Source: Alkalihalobacillus sp. TS-13
GTDB taxonomy: Bacteria; Bacillota; Bacilli; Bacillales; Fictibacillaceae
Direction of reading: 5' to 3'
DNA length: 64,000 bases
NCBI RefSeq assembly: GCF_019720915.1
Contig: NZ_JAHKSI010000001.1
Location: 1 to 64,000 of the forward strand
In this document: in pieces, positions 15,720 to 23,734 of the stretch
Position numbering within the stretch: the stretch's first letter is position 1
Layout of the letters: each line of letters opens with the position of its first letter
Position numbers and translations under genes: made by a program
The notes under the pieces: model-generated
Seen by the model: only the letters and a program-made list of their open reading frames with translations
Databases searched by the model: none
What the model was told of the DNA's origin: nothing

Positions 15720-16775
15720 TTAGTTGGTTGAAAAGGCTTCTTCTATATAGACGTTTGTCCATATACCACCTGGTTTCGTATCATGCTCCATTTTGACTCC
15801 GGACATATCGGCATACTCCACTAATGGGTCTTGTGCATTGTCCCATGCCTTTTGGTTCATTTCTCCATATCCCTTAAAGGTATCTTTTAGTCCGATTAAT
15901 GATTTTTCTAAAACAATTGCGTCTACTCCATCAAAGTAAGATACAATTGACTCCGCTGCTTCTTTTGGATTTTCTCGAGTGAATTCAATTCCTTTTCCAA
16001 CCGCCCGTACCACTTTCTCCGCCAAATCTTGATTCTTTTCTAAATATTCTTTTTCTGCAAAAACCACTTCCCATACCATATTTGCATACATCGGTTCTTC
16101 GCTTAATTTAATCCATAAATCCCCAACACCCTGTTCCTGGACCTGTAAAGAAAACGGAGGTGAACTTATCCCGCCATCAACGATTCCTTGCTTCATTCCG
16201 CCAATCTTTGGACCTCCGCCTGTCAATTTCACCGTTTCAAGTGATGAAGGGTCTTGTCCATGCAGCTTCATTAAATATCGTGTATAGATATCACCAGAAT
16301 CTCCGACAACATTAGTGCCGATCTTTGCACCATTTAAGGCAGCAATCTGTTCCTTAAGCGATGCGTCATCTGATAATTCATTTTCCTTCAGGTACTCGTT
16401 AGATAAAGCTATTTCGTAAGTTAGGGCAGAGTTTAAAGATTGAATGGCTACTAAATCTTCTCCTGCTTCAATGGCTGCAAACATACTTCGAGGGCCGGAG
16501 ATAGCAAACTGAGCCTGTCCAGATAACAATGACGCAATGACTTGAGAACCCCCTCCTCCTGAAGAAATTTCTGCTTCAATCCCTTCTTCTTTAAAAAAAC
16601 CTTGCTCGATCGCAACATAAAAAGGAGCTAGCGATAAAATTCGGGCCGGCTCTGTAAACGTAATTTTTGTTGTTTCATTTGTTCCTGAAGCAGATTGATT
16701 TTCTGCACCATTACATCCAGTTAATGCTATTACTATAATGCAAATCGAAATCGCGATAAGTTTTTTCTTAAACAT
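15720..16775 (-). CDS. ABC transporter substrate-binding lipoprotein, NMT1/SsuA-like
   Basis: 351 residues with a lipoprotein signal (lipobox LTGC, Cys about 20). The fold is the NMT1/THI5-SsuA type: LSLAPFYVAIEQGFFKEEGI near the N-terminus, then GGGGSQVIASLLSGQAQFAISG. The ligand is not predictable from these motifs. It is first in its operon, with ATPase and permease behind it, and is driven by a promoter whose start is overlaid by an AAAACNNNGTTTT element also found at the divergent catabolic promoter. That links its expression, and probably its substrate, to the aromatic cluster. Confidence 0.87.
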   Translation of the reverse strand: MFKKKLIAISICIIVIALTGCNGAENQSASGTNETTKITFTEPARILSLAPFYVAIEQGFFKEEGIEAEISSGGGGSQVIASLLSGQAQFAISGPRSMFAAIEAGEDLVAIQSLNSALTYEIALSNEYLKENELSDDASLKEQIAALNGAKIGTNVVGDSGDIYTRYLMKLHGQDPSSLETVKLTGGGPKIGGMKQGIVDGGISSPPFSLQVQEQGVGDLWIKLSEEPMYANMVWEVVFAEKEYLEKNQDLAEKVVRAVGKGIEFTRENPKEAAESIVSYFDGVDAIVLEKSLIGLKDTFKGYGEMNQKAWDNAQDPLVEYADMSGVKMEHDTKPGGIWTNVYIEEAFSTN

Positions 16776-16922
16776 ATTACTCCCCCTCGTATTTTTTCCA
16801 GATACTTTTAAAAACCCAATTTCGTATTAGTACAGCAAAGATAAGCCTTCCCCAAATCAGAGATGGATGAAATAGGCACGTGTTATGATCAATGATCCCT
16901 CCTTAACTGATGTTTTACATAT

Positions 16923-16976
16923 AAAACGTCGTTTTCTTTATAAATCAATATTAAGTAAATTACTATATGATGTCAA
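16923..16976 (-). promoter_or_regulatory. promoter and operator of the ABC importer operon
   Basis: On the minus strand, TTGACA (16971-16976), a 17-bp spacer and TAATAT (16948-16953). Immediately downstream of the expected transcript start is AAAACGTCGTTTT (16923-16935), one of three copies of an AAAACNNNGTTTT palindrome in this divergent region. This placement fits repression by blocking clearance. The leader to the ATG is about 165 bases. Confidence 0.75.
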
Positions 16977-17099
16977 CGACTATTCTGAAAATTTTGTTTT
17001 AAATGAAAATACTGATATTAAGTAGGATCTGGCACAAATGTAGGTAAACAGCAAAATAAAACGTTCATTTTTAATTCGAGGGGATCAATTTTTATATAA

Positions 17100-17185
17100 A
17101 AAACAGTGTTTTATTTTTTCGGGAAATGTATTGACAATATTTTCAGACAATTCTATACTCTATTTGTGATAAAAAACGTTGTTTT
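17100..17185 (+). promoter_or_regulatory. promoter of the aromatic catabolic operon with two flanking operators
   Basis: TTGACA (17131-17136), 17-bp spacer, TATACT (17154-17159): a near-consensus sigma-A promoter. AAAACAGTGTTTT (17100-17112) lies just upstream of the -35 and AAAACGTTGTTTT (17173-17185) just after the start site, with centres 73 bp apart, about seven helical turns. A degenerate partial copy is near 17056. The cognate regulator is probably the IclR protein at 30790 (inference). The region also shows that the frame opening at 17106 is not the true gene start. Confidence 0.8.
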
Positions 17186-17222
17186 GTATATGAAACAACA
17201 AAACTTTTTAGGAGGAATCATC

Positions 17223-17747
17223 ATGTCTGAAAAACCATTCTCAATTCAAGAATTCAAAAAAAAACATGTAGCACGTCTAAGCGATCGCAGCCCTGACTGG
17301 AATGTTCTGTCGTTTCAAGAAGAGGTTGATCCGAAATATCGCAGGGCACAAATGAGGTACATCGGAAGAGGGGCGACTGCCAACAATGACGCCAAGGTCA
17401 TCGAAGCTGACAATTTTACACTCAGCACCATGGTCCTGCCGGCAGGTTGTGAAGGACCATCGCATCTTCACGAAGATGTTGAGGAAGTCTTTTTCATCTT
17501 GAAAGGGAAAATCACCGCAACACTCACAGTAGATGGACAAACCTATGAGGTTCCATTGAATACGAGGGACTGCATCAGTGTACCTCCTGGATATTACCGT
17601 GGGATAAGGAATGATACTGATGAAGAAGCGCTTATGCTCGTCATGCTTGGAACGAACAAGCCCCAACTGCCATCTTATCCTGAGGGCAGCGTGCTTGAAA
17701 AACTTAGAATTGAACGGAAAAAAGAACGGGAAGCAGCAATGAAGTAA
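17223..17747 (+). CDS. cupin-domain protein, first gene of the aromatic operon
   Basis: A 174-residue protein with a single cupin barrel (about 65-150). GCEGPSHLHEDVEEVFFILKGKI supplies the His-His-Glu metal motif and a second motif lies around CISVPPGYYRGIRNDT. The C-terminus is a charged helix (KLRIERKKEREAAMK). ATG 17223 follows TAGGAGGAATC and is chosen because upstream codons overlap the promoter. Possible roles are a small-molecule dioxygenase, isomerase or sensor; position suggests it acts on a pathway intermediate. It is transcribed first in a roughly 14-kb operon. Confidence 0.82.
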   Translation: MSEKPFSIQEFKKKHVARLSDRSPDWNVLSFQEEVDPKYRRAQMRYIGRGATANNDAKVIEADNFTLSTMVLPAGCEGPSHLHEDVEEVFFILKGKITATLTVDGQTYEVPLNTRDCISVPPGYYRGIRNDTDEEALMLVMLGTNKPQLPSYPEGSVLEKLRIERKKEREAAMK

Positions 17748-17830
17748 AATCTTACAACCTACAAGGTTCCATACAGGACATTCAATCCTGTATGGAATCG
17801 ATCATTCACATTCAGGAAGGGTGGATGCAA

Positions 17831-18775
17831 ATGATTAATATTACACATTTAAGGCACATCAGTCTGCTTACCCCGAATATGACCGAACAAGCGGAATTTT
17901 ATGATGGTATTTGGGGATTGGACAAGGTTTTTGAAGATGTCGAATCGGTTTACTTCCGCGGGGAAGGCCCTGAGCATCATATTTTGAATTTGAAATCCAG
18001 TGAAAAAAGAGGCCTGCATCATCTTGCATTCGGTATGGTCGACAAAAATGCAGTCGATCAGGCAGCAGAAACATTAGCTTCTTTGGACATACAGATTATA
18101 CAGCCTCCTGGATACCTTGATGAGGCTGGAACTGGATACGGCTTACGGTTTTTAGACCCTGAAGGAAGATGCATTGAGCTTTCCGCATGGGTGGAAATCC
18201 ATACGACTGAATGGTCCAAAAAAAATGTCGATCCGGTGAAACTCAATCATGTTGTTTTAAATACAGTGGATATCGATAAAATGGTCGATTTCTATACAAA
18301 GGTTTTAGGGTTCAAGGTTTCCGACTGGAGTGAGCATCAGATGGCGTTTCTCCGGTGTAATAAGAATCATCATTCCATTGCGTTCAATCAGGGTAAGCAT
18401 GCATCTGTCAATCATATTGCTTATGAAGTCAGTAATGTTGATGAAGTGATGCGTGGGATTGCGAACGTACGAAATGCAGGGCTTGAAGAATTATGGGGGC
18501 CAGGTCGCCATGGTCCGGGAAATAATGTGTTCTGTTATTTTCAAGACCCGGCAGGATTCGTCATGGAGTATACGTGCTATCTTGTAACGATCGAGGACGA
18601 ATCGGAGTGGGAAGCGTTAGTGTGGAAGCGTGTACCTCATTTGATCGATCGGTGGGGCGTCGCTGGTCCGCCTTCTCCGGAAGCTCGTGCTGCGATGGCT
18701 GGTGAGCCTGATGAAGGCTGGGCTGTCAGCGCTGGTTGGAATCCAAAAAGTCGGCTAGATGAAGACGGTCTGTAA
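17831..18775 (+). CDS. extradiol (ring-cleaving) dioxygenase, type I, two VOC domains
   Basis: 314 residues in two VOC modules. The N-terminal module (about 5-120) begins HLRHISLLTPNMTEQAEFYD. The C-terminal catalytic module (about 135-265) has the iron ligands of type I extradiol enzymes: His in KLNHVVLNT, His in VNHIAYEV and Glu in FVMEYTCY. Such enzymes cleave catechols meta to the hydroxyls. The likely substrate is the catechol made by the Rieske dioxygenase (26175) and cis-diol dehydrogenase (29113) of the same locus. Several in-frame ATGs exist; the one at 17831 is best spaced from GAAGGGTGGA. The C-terminal 50 residues extend past the usual end of the fold. Confidence 0.85.
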   Translation: MINITHLRHISLLTPNMTEQAEFYDGIWGLDKVFEDVESVYFRGEGPEHHILNLKSSEKRGLHHLAFGMVDKNAVDQAAETLASLDIQIIQPPGYLDEAGTGYGLRFLDPEGRCIELSAWVEIHTTEWSKKNVDPVKLNHVVLNTVDIDKMVDFYTKVLGFKVSDWSEHQMAFLRCNKNHHSIAFNQGKHASVNHIAYEVSNVDEVMRGIANVRNAGLEELWGPGRHGPGNNVFCYFQDPAGFVMEYTCYLVTIEDESEWEALVWKRVPHLIDRWGVAGPPSPEARAAMAGEPDEGWAVSAGWNPKSRLDEDGL

Positions 18776-18792
18776 TTGAAAGGAAGAGATCA

Positions 18793-19584
18793 ATGGATTT
18801 AGGACTAAAGGACAAGGTTGCAATCGTAATGGGTGGAACTTCGGGTGTCGGTTTGAAAACAGCTGAAATGCTGTTGCAAGAAGGCGCAAAGGTCGCGATT
18901 TGTGGAAGGGATCGCAACAGGATGGACAACGCTTTCGACCAGCTTACGAAAATAGCAGAACCAGAACGGATCTTTGCCGGGACTTGTGATGTTACAGATC
19001 AAAATGAAGTGAACGATTTTGTAGGTTCAGCTGCAGACGCCCTCGGTGGGGTGGATATCCTCATCAATTCTGCTGGACGCAGTGTAATGGGGCATTTCTT
19101 CGATATTACCGATGAACAGTGGACAGAGCAGATCCAGCTTAAATATTTTGCGATCATTTACGCGGTACGTGCTGTCTATCCATACATGTCCAAAAACGGA
19201 GGCGGAAGGATCATCAACATCAATGCGACCCTTGCGAAAGAGCCGGAACGGCATATGGTTGCAACGGCAGCTACACGATCTGGCTTGTTGAATCTGAGTA
19301 AGACGTTAGCACATGAACTGGCACCAGATAACATTCTCGTCAATTCAGTCAGTCTTGGGTTGATCCGTACCGACCAGTGGGAACGGAGAAGAATGAAGAA
19401 GGCACCAGATGCTGATCCGGAAACATGGTATGCGGAGCTAGCTGAAAAGAGGAAGATCCCGCTAGGCAGGGTTGGAGAGACGGAAGAGGTTGCAAGTGTC
19501 ATCGTTTTCTTAGCTTCAAACAAAGCAAGCTACGTATCAGGCACCACCGTCGAAGTAGCTGGCGGAATCGGGAAAGCTTTGTAA
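18793..19584 (+). CDS. short-chain dehydrogenase/reductase
   Basis: A 263-residue classical SDR. The cofactor motif is GGTSGVGLKTAEM (about 14-26), NSAG lies at about 91-94, and the C-terminus ends SYVSGTTVEVAGG. The usual catalytic YxxxK is not seen: the aligned region reads INATLAKEPERHMVATAATRSGLLNLSKTLAHE, where Ala-Thr-Arg replaces Tyr-x-x-x-Lys, so it may be an atypical or weakly active SDR. It starts 18 bp after the extradiol dioxygenase gene and belongs to the operon. Its substrate is unknown. Confidence 0.82.
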   Translation: MDLGLKDKVAIVMGGTSGVGLKTAEMLLQEGAKVAICGRDRNRMDNAFDQLTKIAEPERIFAGTCDVTDQNEVNDFVGSAADALGGVDILINSAGRSVMGHFFDITDEQWTEQIQLKYFAIIYAVRAVYPYMSKNGGGRIININATLAKEPERHMVATAATRSGLLNLSKTLAHELAPDNILVNSVSLGLIRTDQWERRRMKKAPDADPETWYAELAEKRKIPLGRVGETEEVASVIVFLASNKASYVSGTTVEVAGGIGKAL

Positions 19585-19606
19585 AATCACAAAAGGTTGG
19601 ATGCAA

Positions 19607-21295
19607 ATGAAAACAGAAATTCAAACAGAATTCACGACTGCAGATACGCTCGTATATGAACTTGTGAACGCAGGCGTCGAGGTTGTCTTCGGCATCGTCA
19701 GTATTCATAATATGCCGATCTACGATGCGATTTCACGAGAAGGATCCATCCGTCTTATTACGGCTAGAGGGGAAAGCGGAGCTGTCAATATGGCTGATGG
19801 ATACGCAAGGTCGACAGGCAAGGTCGGGGTCGTTCTGACAAGTACAGGAACTGGAGCTGGAAATGCTGCTGGATCCCTCGTTGAAGCATGGAGTGCAGGA
19901 ACTCCTCTTCTTCATATTACAGGTGAAGTCGGTTCATCTTACTTAGGAACTGGAAGAGGCTATATCCATGAATGTAAAGATCAACTGGCCATGATGGAAG
20001 GTGCTTGTAAGGAAGCATACCGGTTACGTAAACCGGAGCAAATGGGCCCGATCATACGGAAAGCGATTCATAATGCACTGATAGCACCCGCCGGTCCGAT
20101 AACGGTAGAGATTCCAATTGATTTCCAATCTACAATCATTCCAGAAGTTGAGATTGTAGATACGAACGATAATGGAACCTATAACTACTCTCAAAAGGAA
20201 CTGCCTGAACAGATCCTCAGAAAAATAGCTATGGCACGCCGCCCGATCATTTGGGCTGGTGGAGGCGTCATATCTTCCGGGGCATCAGAGGAAGTGAAGC
20301 AATTGGCGGAATTGATTGGTGCCGCTGTCATTACAAGCCAATCAGGAAAAGGTTCCATCCCTGAGGACCACCCTCTCTGTATCGGACATTTTGCTTCTTA
20401 TGATTCAGTAAAAGAACTCTTGGTTAAATCCGATTTGTTAATCAGTATCGGCGTTCGCTTTCGTGGAAATGAAACATCAAACTGGAAGGTAAAGACTCCT
20501 GATGAACATATCGCGATTGATGCAGATGTAAATGCGCTGAACCGTAATTATTCGGTGAAACAGGGGCTGGTCGGGGATGCGAAACAGATACTTCAGCAGG
20601 TTTTGAAGGCCCTTTCGAACAAGCCTGTTGCTCCTAAGCCTGATTATACGATTGAGGTGGAATCGGTCAGAAATGAGGTCCGTACAGTCTTGAGAAAAAC
20701 ACTCGGTCCATATGAAGACATATTGGACGCCATGAGGGAATCGCTGCCGAAGGAGACTGTTCTCGTCCGTGACGTTACGGTTCCGGCAAATGTTTGGGGT
20801 AGCCGGTTATTTGAAATAAACGCACCACGTACCTCGATCCATGCTTCTGGAGGAGGGATAGGGCAAGGATTGCCAACGGCGATAGGAGCACAAATCGGTA
20901 GGCCGGATCGCACAGTCGTTTTAATGGCTGGAGATGGTGGTTTCATGGTGAATGTCGGAGAATTGGCCACCGCTGCAGAAGAAAACCTGCCGCTTATCAT
21001 CGTATTGTTTGATGATAGCGGATATGGCGTACTCCGTAATATTCAAGATGCCGCGTATGGTCGAAGGGTAGCCGTTGATTTATTAAGTCCTGACTTTGTA
21101 AAGCTAGCCCATTCAATCGGCTTCAATGCTGAAAAAGTCGACTCACCAGAGCAGTTCAGGTCCGAATTGCAGACTGCAATCTCTGATCGGCAGCCGACTA
21201 TGATTGTGGTAGATATGGAGGCTGTCGGTCCGATGGCGAAGCCTTTTAGCGGACCACCAGGAGCAGCGGAAGCATTCAAACCAAAAAAGTTATAG
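19607..21295 (+). CDS. thiamine-diphosphate-dependent enzyme (acetolactate synthase / benzoylformate decarboxylase-like)
   Basis: About 562 residues with the three ThDP-enzyme domains. The N-terminal Pyr domain carries the catalytic Glu in ITARGESGAVNMADGYAR; a middle Rossmann-like domain (about 195-330) follows; the C-terminal PP domain has the metal/ThDP motif GDGGFMVNVGELATAAEENLP ending in FDD. The family includes acetolactate synthase, benzoylformate decarboxylase, oxalyl-CoA decarboxylase and C-C hydrolases, and the exact reaction cannot be read from the sequence. An aldehyde dehydrogenase gene follows, which would fit 2-oxo-acid decarboxylation to an aldehyde (inference). The ATG at 19607 is better placed than that at 19601. 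Confidence 0.85.
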   Translation: MKTEIQTEFTTADTLVYELVNAGVEVVFGIVSIHNMPIYDAISREGSIRLITARGESGAVNMADGYARSTGKVGVVLTSTGTGAGNAAGSLVEAWSAGTPLLHITGEVGSSYLGTGRGYIHECKDQLAMMEGACKEAYRLRKPEQMGPIIRKAIHNALIAPAGPITVEIPIDFQSTIIPEVEIVDTNDNGTYNYSQKELPEQILRKIAMARRPIIWAGGGVISSGASEEVKQLAELIGAAVITSQSGKGSIPEDHPLCIGHFASYDSVKELLVKSDLLISIGVRFRGNETSNWKVKTPDEHIAIDADVNALNRNYSVKQGLVGDAKQILQQVLKALSNKPVAPKPDYTIEVESVRNEVRTVLRKTLGPYEDILDAMRESLPKETVLVRDVTVPANVWGSRLFEINAPRTSIHASGGGIGQGLPTAIGAQIGRPDRTVVLMAGDGGFMVNVGELATAAEENLPLIIVLFDDSGYGVLRNIQDAAYGRRVAVDLLSPDFVKLAHSIGFNAEKVDSPEQFRSELQTAISDRQPTMIVVDMEAVGPMAKPFSGPPGAAEAFKPKKL

Positions 21296-21299
21296 AAGT

Positions 21300-21442
21300 T
21301 GTTCAAAAAGTCCGGTAAAAATAGCTGTCGAATTTCTTCGTTACTCGGTCTCTCCGTTCCTCACGTATAACCACATACGTTCCGATCCTCGAGACTGACG
21401 TGCCTCGAACTTCTCGGCTCTTTTTATCCTCCTTTTTGAACA
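21300..21442. repeat. 143-bp palindromic intergenic repeat inside the operon
   Basis: The element is bounded by TGTTCAAAAAG (21300-21310) and its exact inverse CTTTTTGAACA (21432-21442), with an internal hairpin ACGTAT-aaccac-ATACGT and further short complementary stretches. It has no coding frame and begins 5 bp after the stop of the ThDP gene. It resembles the mobile intergenic repeats (REP/MITE-like) scattered through some Bacillus genomes. No second copy is present here. As RNA it could fold and alter mRNA stability or read-through into the ALDH gene. Confidence 0.7.
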
Positions 21443-21467
21443 GTACTAATAGAGGAGGGACGACGAG

Positions 21468-22916
21468 ATGATAAGTGTATTCCCTGAAACTTCAGGTCAG
21501 TTTTTGATAAACGGTGAATGGAAAAAGACGCAAGACGTTGCAAACGTGATCAATCCTGCCAAGGCAACAGAGGTGGTAGGTGAAGTTGCCTTATGTTCTG
21601 AAACGGATGTTACGAAGGCAATCGATGCAGCTGAGCAAGCCTATAAGGTATGGTCAAGAACTTCCGTAGAAGAACGTGCGGAACGGATGAAGGAAGCTTC
21701 GCAAAAATTGAGCAGGGTGATCGAACAACATGTTTCCTTATTTGTAAGGGAAAATGGAAAAACCATCGTTGAGGCGAAAAAAGACCTTTTGAGATGCGTC
21801 GAAGTGATGAGTAAAGGTGCAGATAACCTGATGGAATGGTGGAAGCCTGAACCTGTGGAGGGACAAGCCCAGAAGGTGCAGATCCGGAAGCGTCCCCGAG
21901 GAGTTACAGCCGTCATTTCCCCTTGGAATTCACCGATGATCTTGACCTTCAAGCGGGCGATCCCAGCGATTCTTGCAGGAAATTCAGTTGTCATCAAACC
22001 TGCAACGTATTGTCCATTGACGGTGATTTCATGCTTGAAAGAAATCGAAGCGTCATTTCCGCCAGGAGTCATCAACGTAGTTACAGGTTCTGGATCTGTA
22101 GTAGGTGAAGCGTTATGTAACGATACACGTGTCCGGACCATTGCGTTTACTGGAAGTACAGAAACAGGTAAGCAAATCATGAGTCAATCAGCAAATAGCG
22201 TCAAAAAGCTGTATATGGAACTAGGAGGTAATGATCCTGCTCTTATTCTAGACGATGCTGTCTTGGATGAAGATGCGATCAAACGAATCCGGATGGGTAT
22301 TTTGCGGGCATCTGGTCAGGTATGTTCGGCAATTAAACGGATTTACGTCCACAAAAGCCGATATGACGAGTTGATCGACAAACTGAAGAAAGAGTTTGAT
22401 CGTGTCGTCGTCGGTAATGGTATCCAGCCTGATGCAACAATGGGGCCGATCAACAACCAGACGCAATATAAATTTGTAACCGAGCTGCTTGAAAGGACGA
22501 AGCAATCGGCTGCGAAGGTTGAGACGGCTGGTCGGAAATTGGATGCGGCTTCCTGGGATGAAGGATACTTTATGCTCCCGTCCATTGTGACCAATATAAG
22601 TCATGACAGTGAACTCGTGAAGACCGAACAATTCGGACCGATCATTCCGGTCCTTCCGTTTACTGACTTAGACGAAGCGGTTGAAATGGCGAATGATACC
22701 GAATTCGGTTTACGAGCTTCGGTCTGGACTGCAAACGAGGATACGGCTATCGCGATTGCAGATCGCCTGGAAGCCGGAGCCGTGTTCCATAACAATCATA
22801 CTGTCTTCAAAGATCTTCGCTTAGATTTTCCTGGCATTAAAGAAAGCGGGCTTAGCAGGGAAACCCGCTGGGGAAGCTTGGAACTTTTCACAGACAGCTA
22901 CGGCTTTGCCGATTAA
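21468..22916 (+). CDS. NAD(P)-dependent aldehyde dehydrogenase
   Basis: A 482-residue ALDH-superfamily enzyme of normal length. Motifs in order: SPWNSPMILTFKRAIPAILAGN (cofactor and oxyanion Asn region), FTGSTETGKQIM, the catalytic Glu in YMELGGNDPALIL, the catalytic Cys in SGQVCSAIKRIYV, and the late EQFGPIIPVLPF. It should oxidise an aldehyde to the acid. The preceding ThDP enzyme is a plausible aldehyde source. It has a GAGGAGGGACG ribosome site directly after the 143-bp repeat and is followed 12 bp later by the aspartate-dehydrogenase-like gene. Confidence 0.93.
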   Translation: MISVFPETSGQFLINGEWKKTQDVANVINPAKATEVVGEVALCSETDVTKAIDAAEQAYKVWSRTSVEERAERMKEASQKLSRVIEQHVSLFVRENGKTIVEAKKDLLRCVEVMSKGADNLMEWWKPEPVEGQAQKVQIRKRPRGVTAVISPWNSPMILTFKRAIPAILAGNSVVIKPATYCPLTVISCLKEIEASFPPGVINVVTGSGSVVGEALCNDTRVRTIAFTGSTETGKQIMSQSANSVKKLYMELGGNDPALILDDAVLDEDAIKRIRMGILRASGQVCSAIKRIYVHKSRYDELIDKLKKEFDRVVVGNGIQPDATMGPINNQTQYKFVTELLERTKQSAAKVETAGRKLDAASWDEGYFMLPSIVTNISHDSELVKTEQFGPIIPVLPFTDLDEAVEMANDTEFGLRASVWTANEDTAIAIADRLEAGAVFHNNHTVFKDLRLDFPGIKESGLSRETRWGSLELFTDSYGFAD

Positions 22917-22928
22917 GGAGGACGGCTG

Positions 22929-23711
22929 ATGAGGATTGGATTAATCGGATGCGGGAATATCGGTACATTTCTTCTGGAGACGATCAATAGCAGACGTGCC
23001 TTCCCTGAATGCTCCATAGGTGCCGTTTTCGAGGGCCGTAGTAAAGATTTGTCCCCCCTCGCTGAAACGTATGGTGTGGAAATCTATCAAGACTTCCCAG
23101 CATTCCTGAACTCTGGCATTGACTTAGTCATCGAGGCAGCGACGGTCCAGGTGGTTGAAGAATATGGACCGACAATCGTTGGAAATGGAAAAGACTTTTT
23201 GATTGTAAGCGTAGGTGCGTTAGGAGACAGTGCTCTATATGATCGTCTGAAAACATTGTGTGAAAAACATGGGGCGAAGGTTTTCATACCATCAGGAGCA
23301 ATCGGCGGTTTGGATATTTTAAAAGCCGCTAATTCGATTAATCAACTGGATTCCGTTTCAATTACGACCAGAAAATCACCGAAATCTCTCGGGGAAGAAA
23401 CACTGACAGAAGAAAAGGTGATCTTTAAAGGAAGCGCTTCGGAAGCAATCAAATGTTTTCCGAAAAATACCAATGTATCGATCGTTTTATCATTGGCGGG
23501 ATTAGGGGGACAGGAAACAGAGGTTCAGATCATAGCCGATCCGAAGGTAGAAAAGAACATTCATTTAATTGAAGCGATGGGCGCCTTTGGGAGGGTAGAG
23601 GTGATGGTTGAGAACGATCCGATGCCTGATAACCCGAAAACGAGTTACTTAGCGGCTCTGAGTGTGCTGGCAACCTTGAAGAACAGAAAAGAAACGATCC
23701 TTTTAGGCTAG
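22929..23711 (+). CDS. L-aspartate dehydrogenase-like protein (DUF108 domain)
   Basis: 260 residues. An N-terminal NAD(P)-binding fold (MRIGLIGCGNIGTFL) is followed by the DUF108 domain with SGAIGGLDILKAA, SITTRKSP and NTNVSIVLSLAGLG, ending YLAALSVLATLKN. This is the NadX/aspartate dehydrogenase family, which interconverts aspartate and iminoaspartate/oxaloacetate; members in catabolic operons may act on other amino or keto acids. No NAD-biosynthesis gene is nearby, so a pathway role is likelier than NAD synthesis (inference). It begins 12 bp after the ALDH gene and uses AAGGAGGA. Confidence 0.83.
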   Translation: MRIGLIGCGNIGTFLLETINSRRAFPECSIGAVFEGRSKDLSPLAETYGVEIYQDFPAFLNSGIDLVIEAATVQVVEEYGPTIVGNGKDFLIVSVGALGDSALYDRLKTLCEKHGAKVFIPSGAIGGLDILKAANSINQLDSVSITTRKSPKSLGEETLTEEKVIFKGSASEAIKCFPKNTNVSIVLSLAGLGGQETEVQIIADPKVEKNIHLIEAMGAFGRVEVMVENDPMPDNPKTSYLAALSVLATLKNRKETILLG

Positions 23712-23734
23712 AGAAGAGCGAAAGGAAGGATACG

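Noticed and set aside
17106-17222. Upstream extension of the first cupin gene
   Set aside because: It crosses the -35/-10 promoter and an operator; ATG 17223 has the proper ribosome site.
21300-21442. Classical insertion sequence
   Set aside because: Too short to encode a transposase; only inverted ends and hairpins are present.
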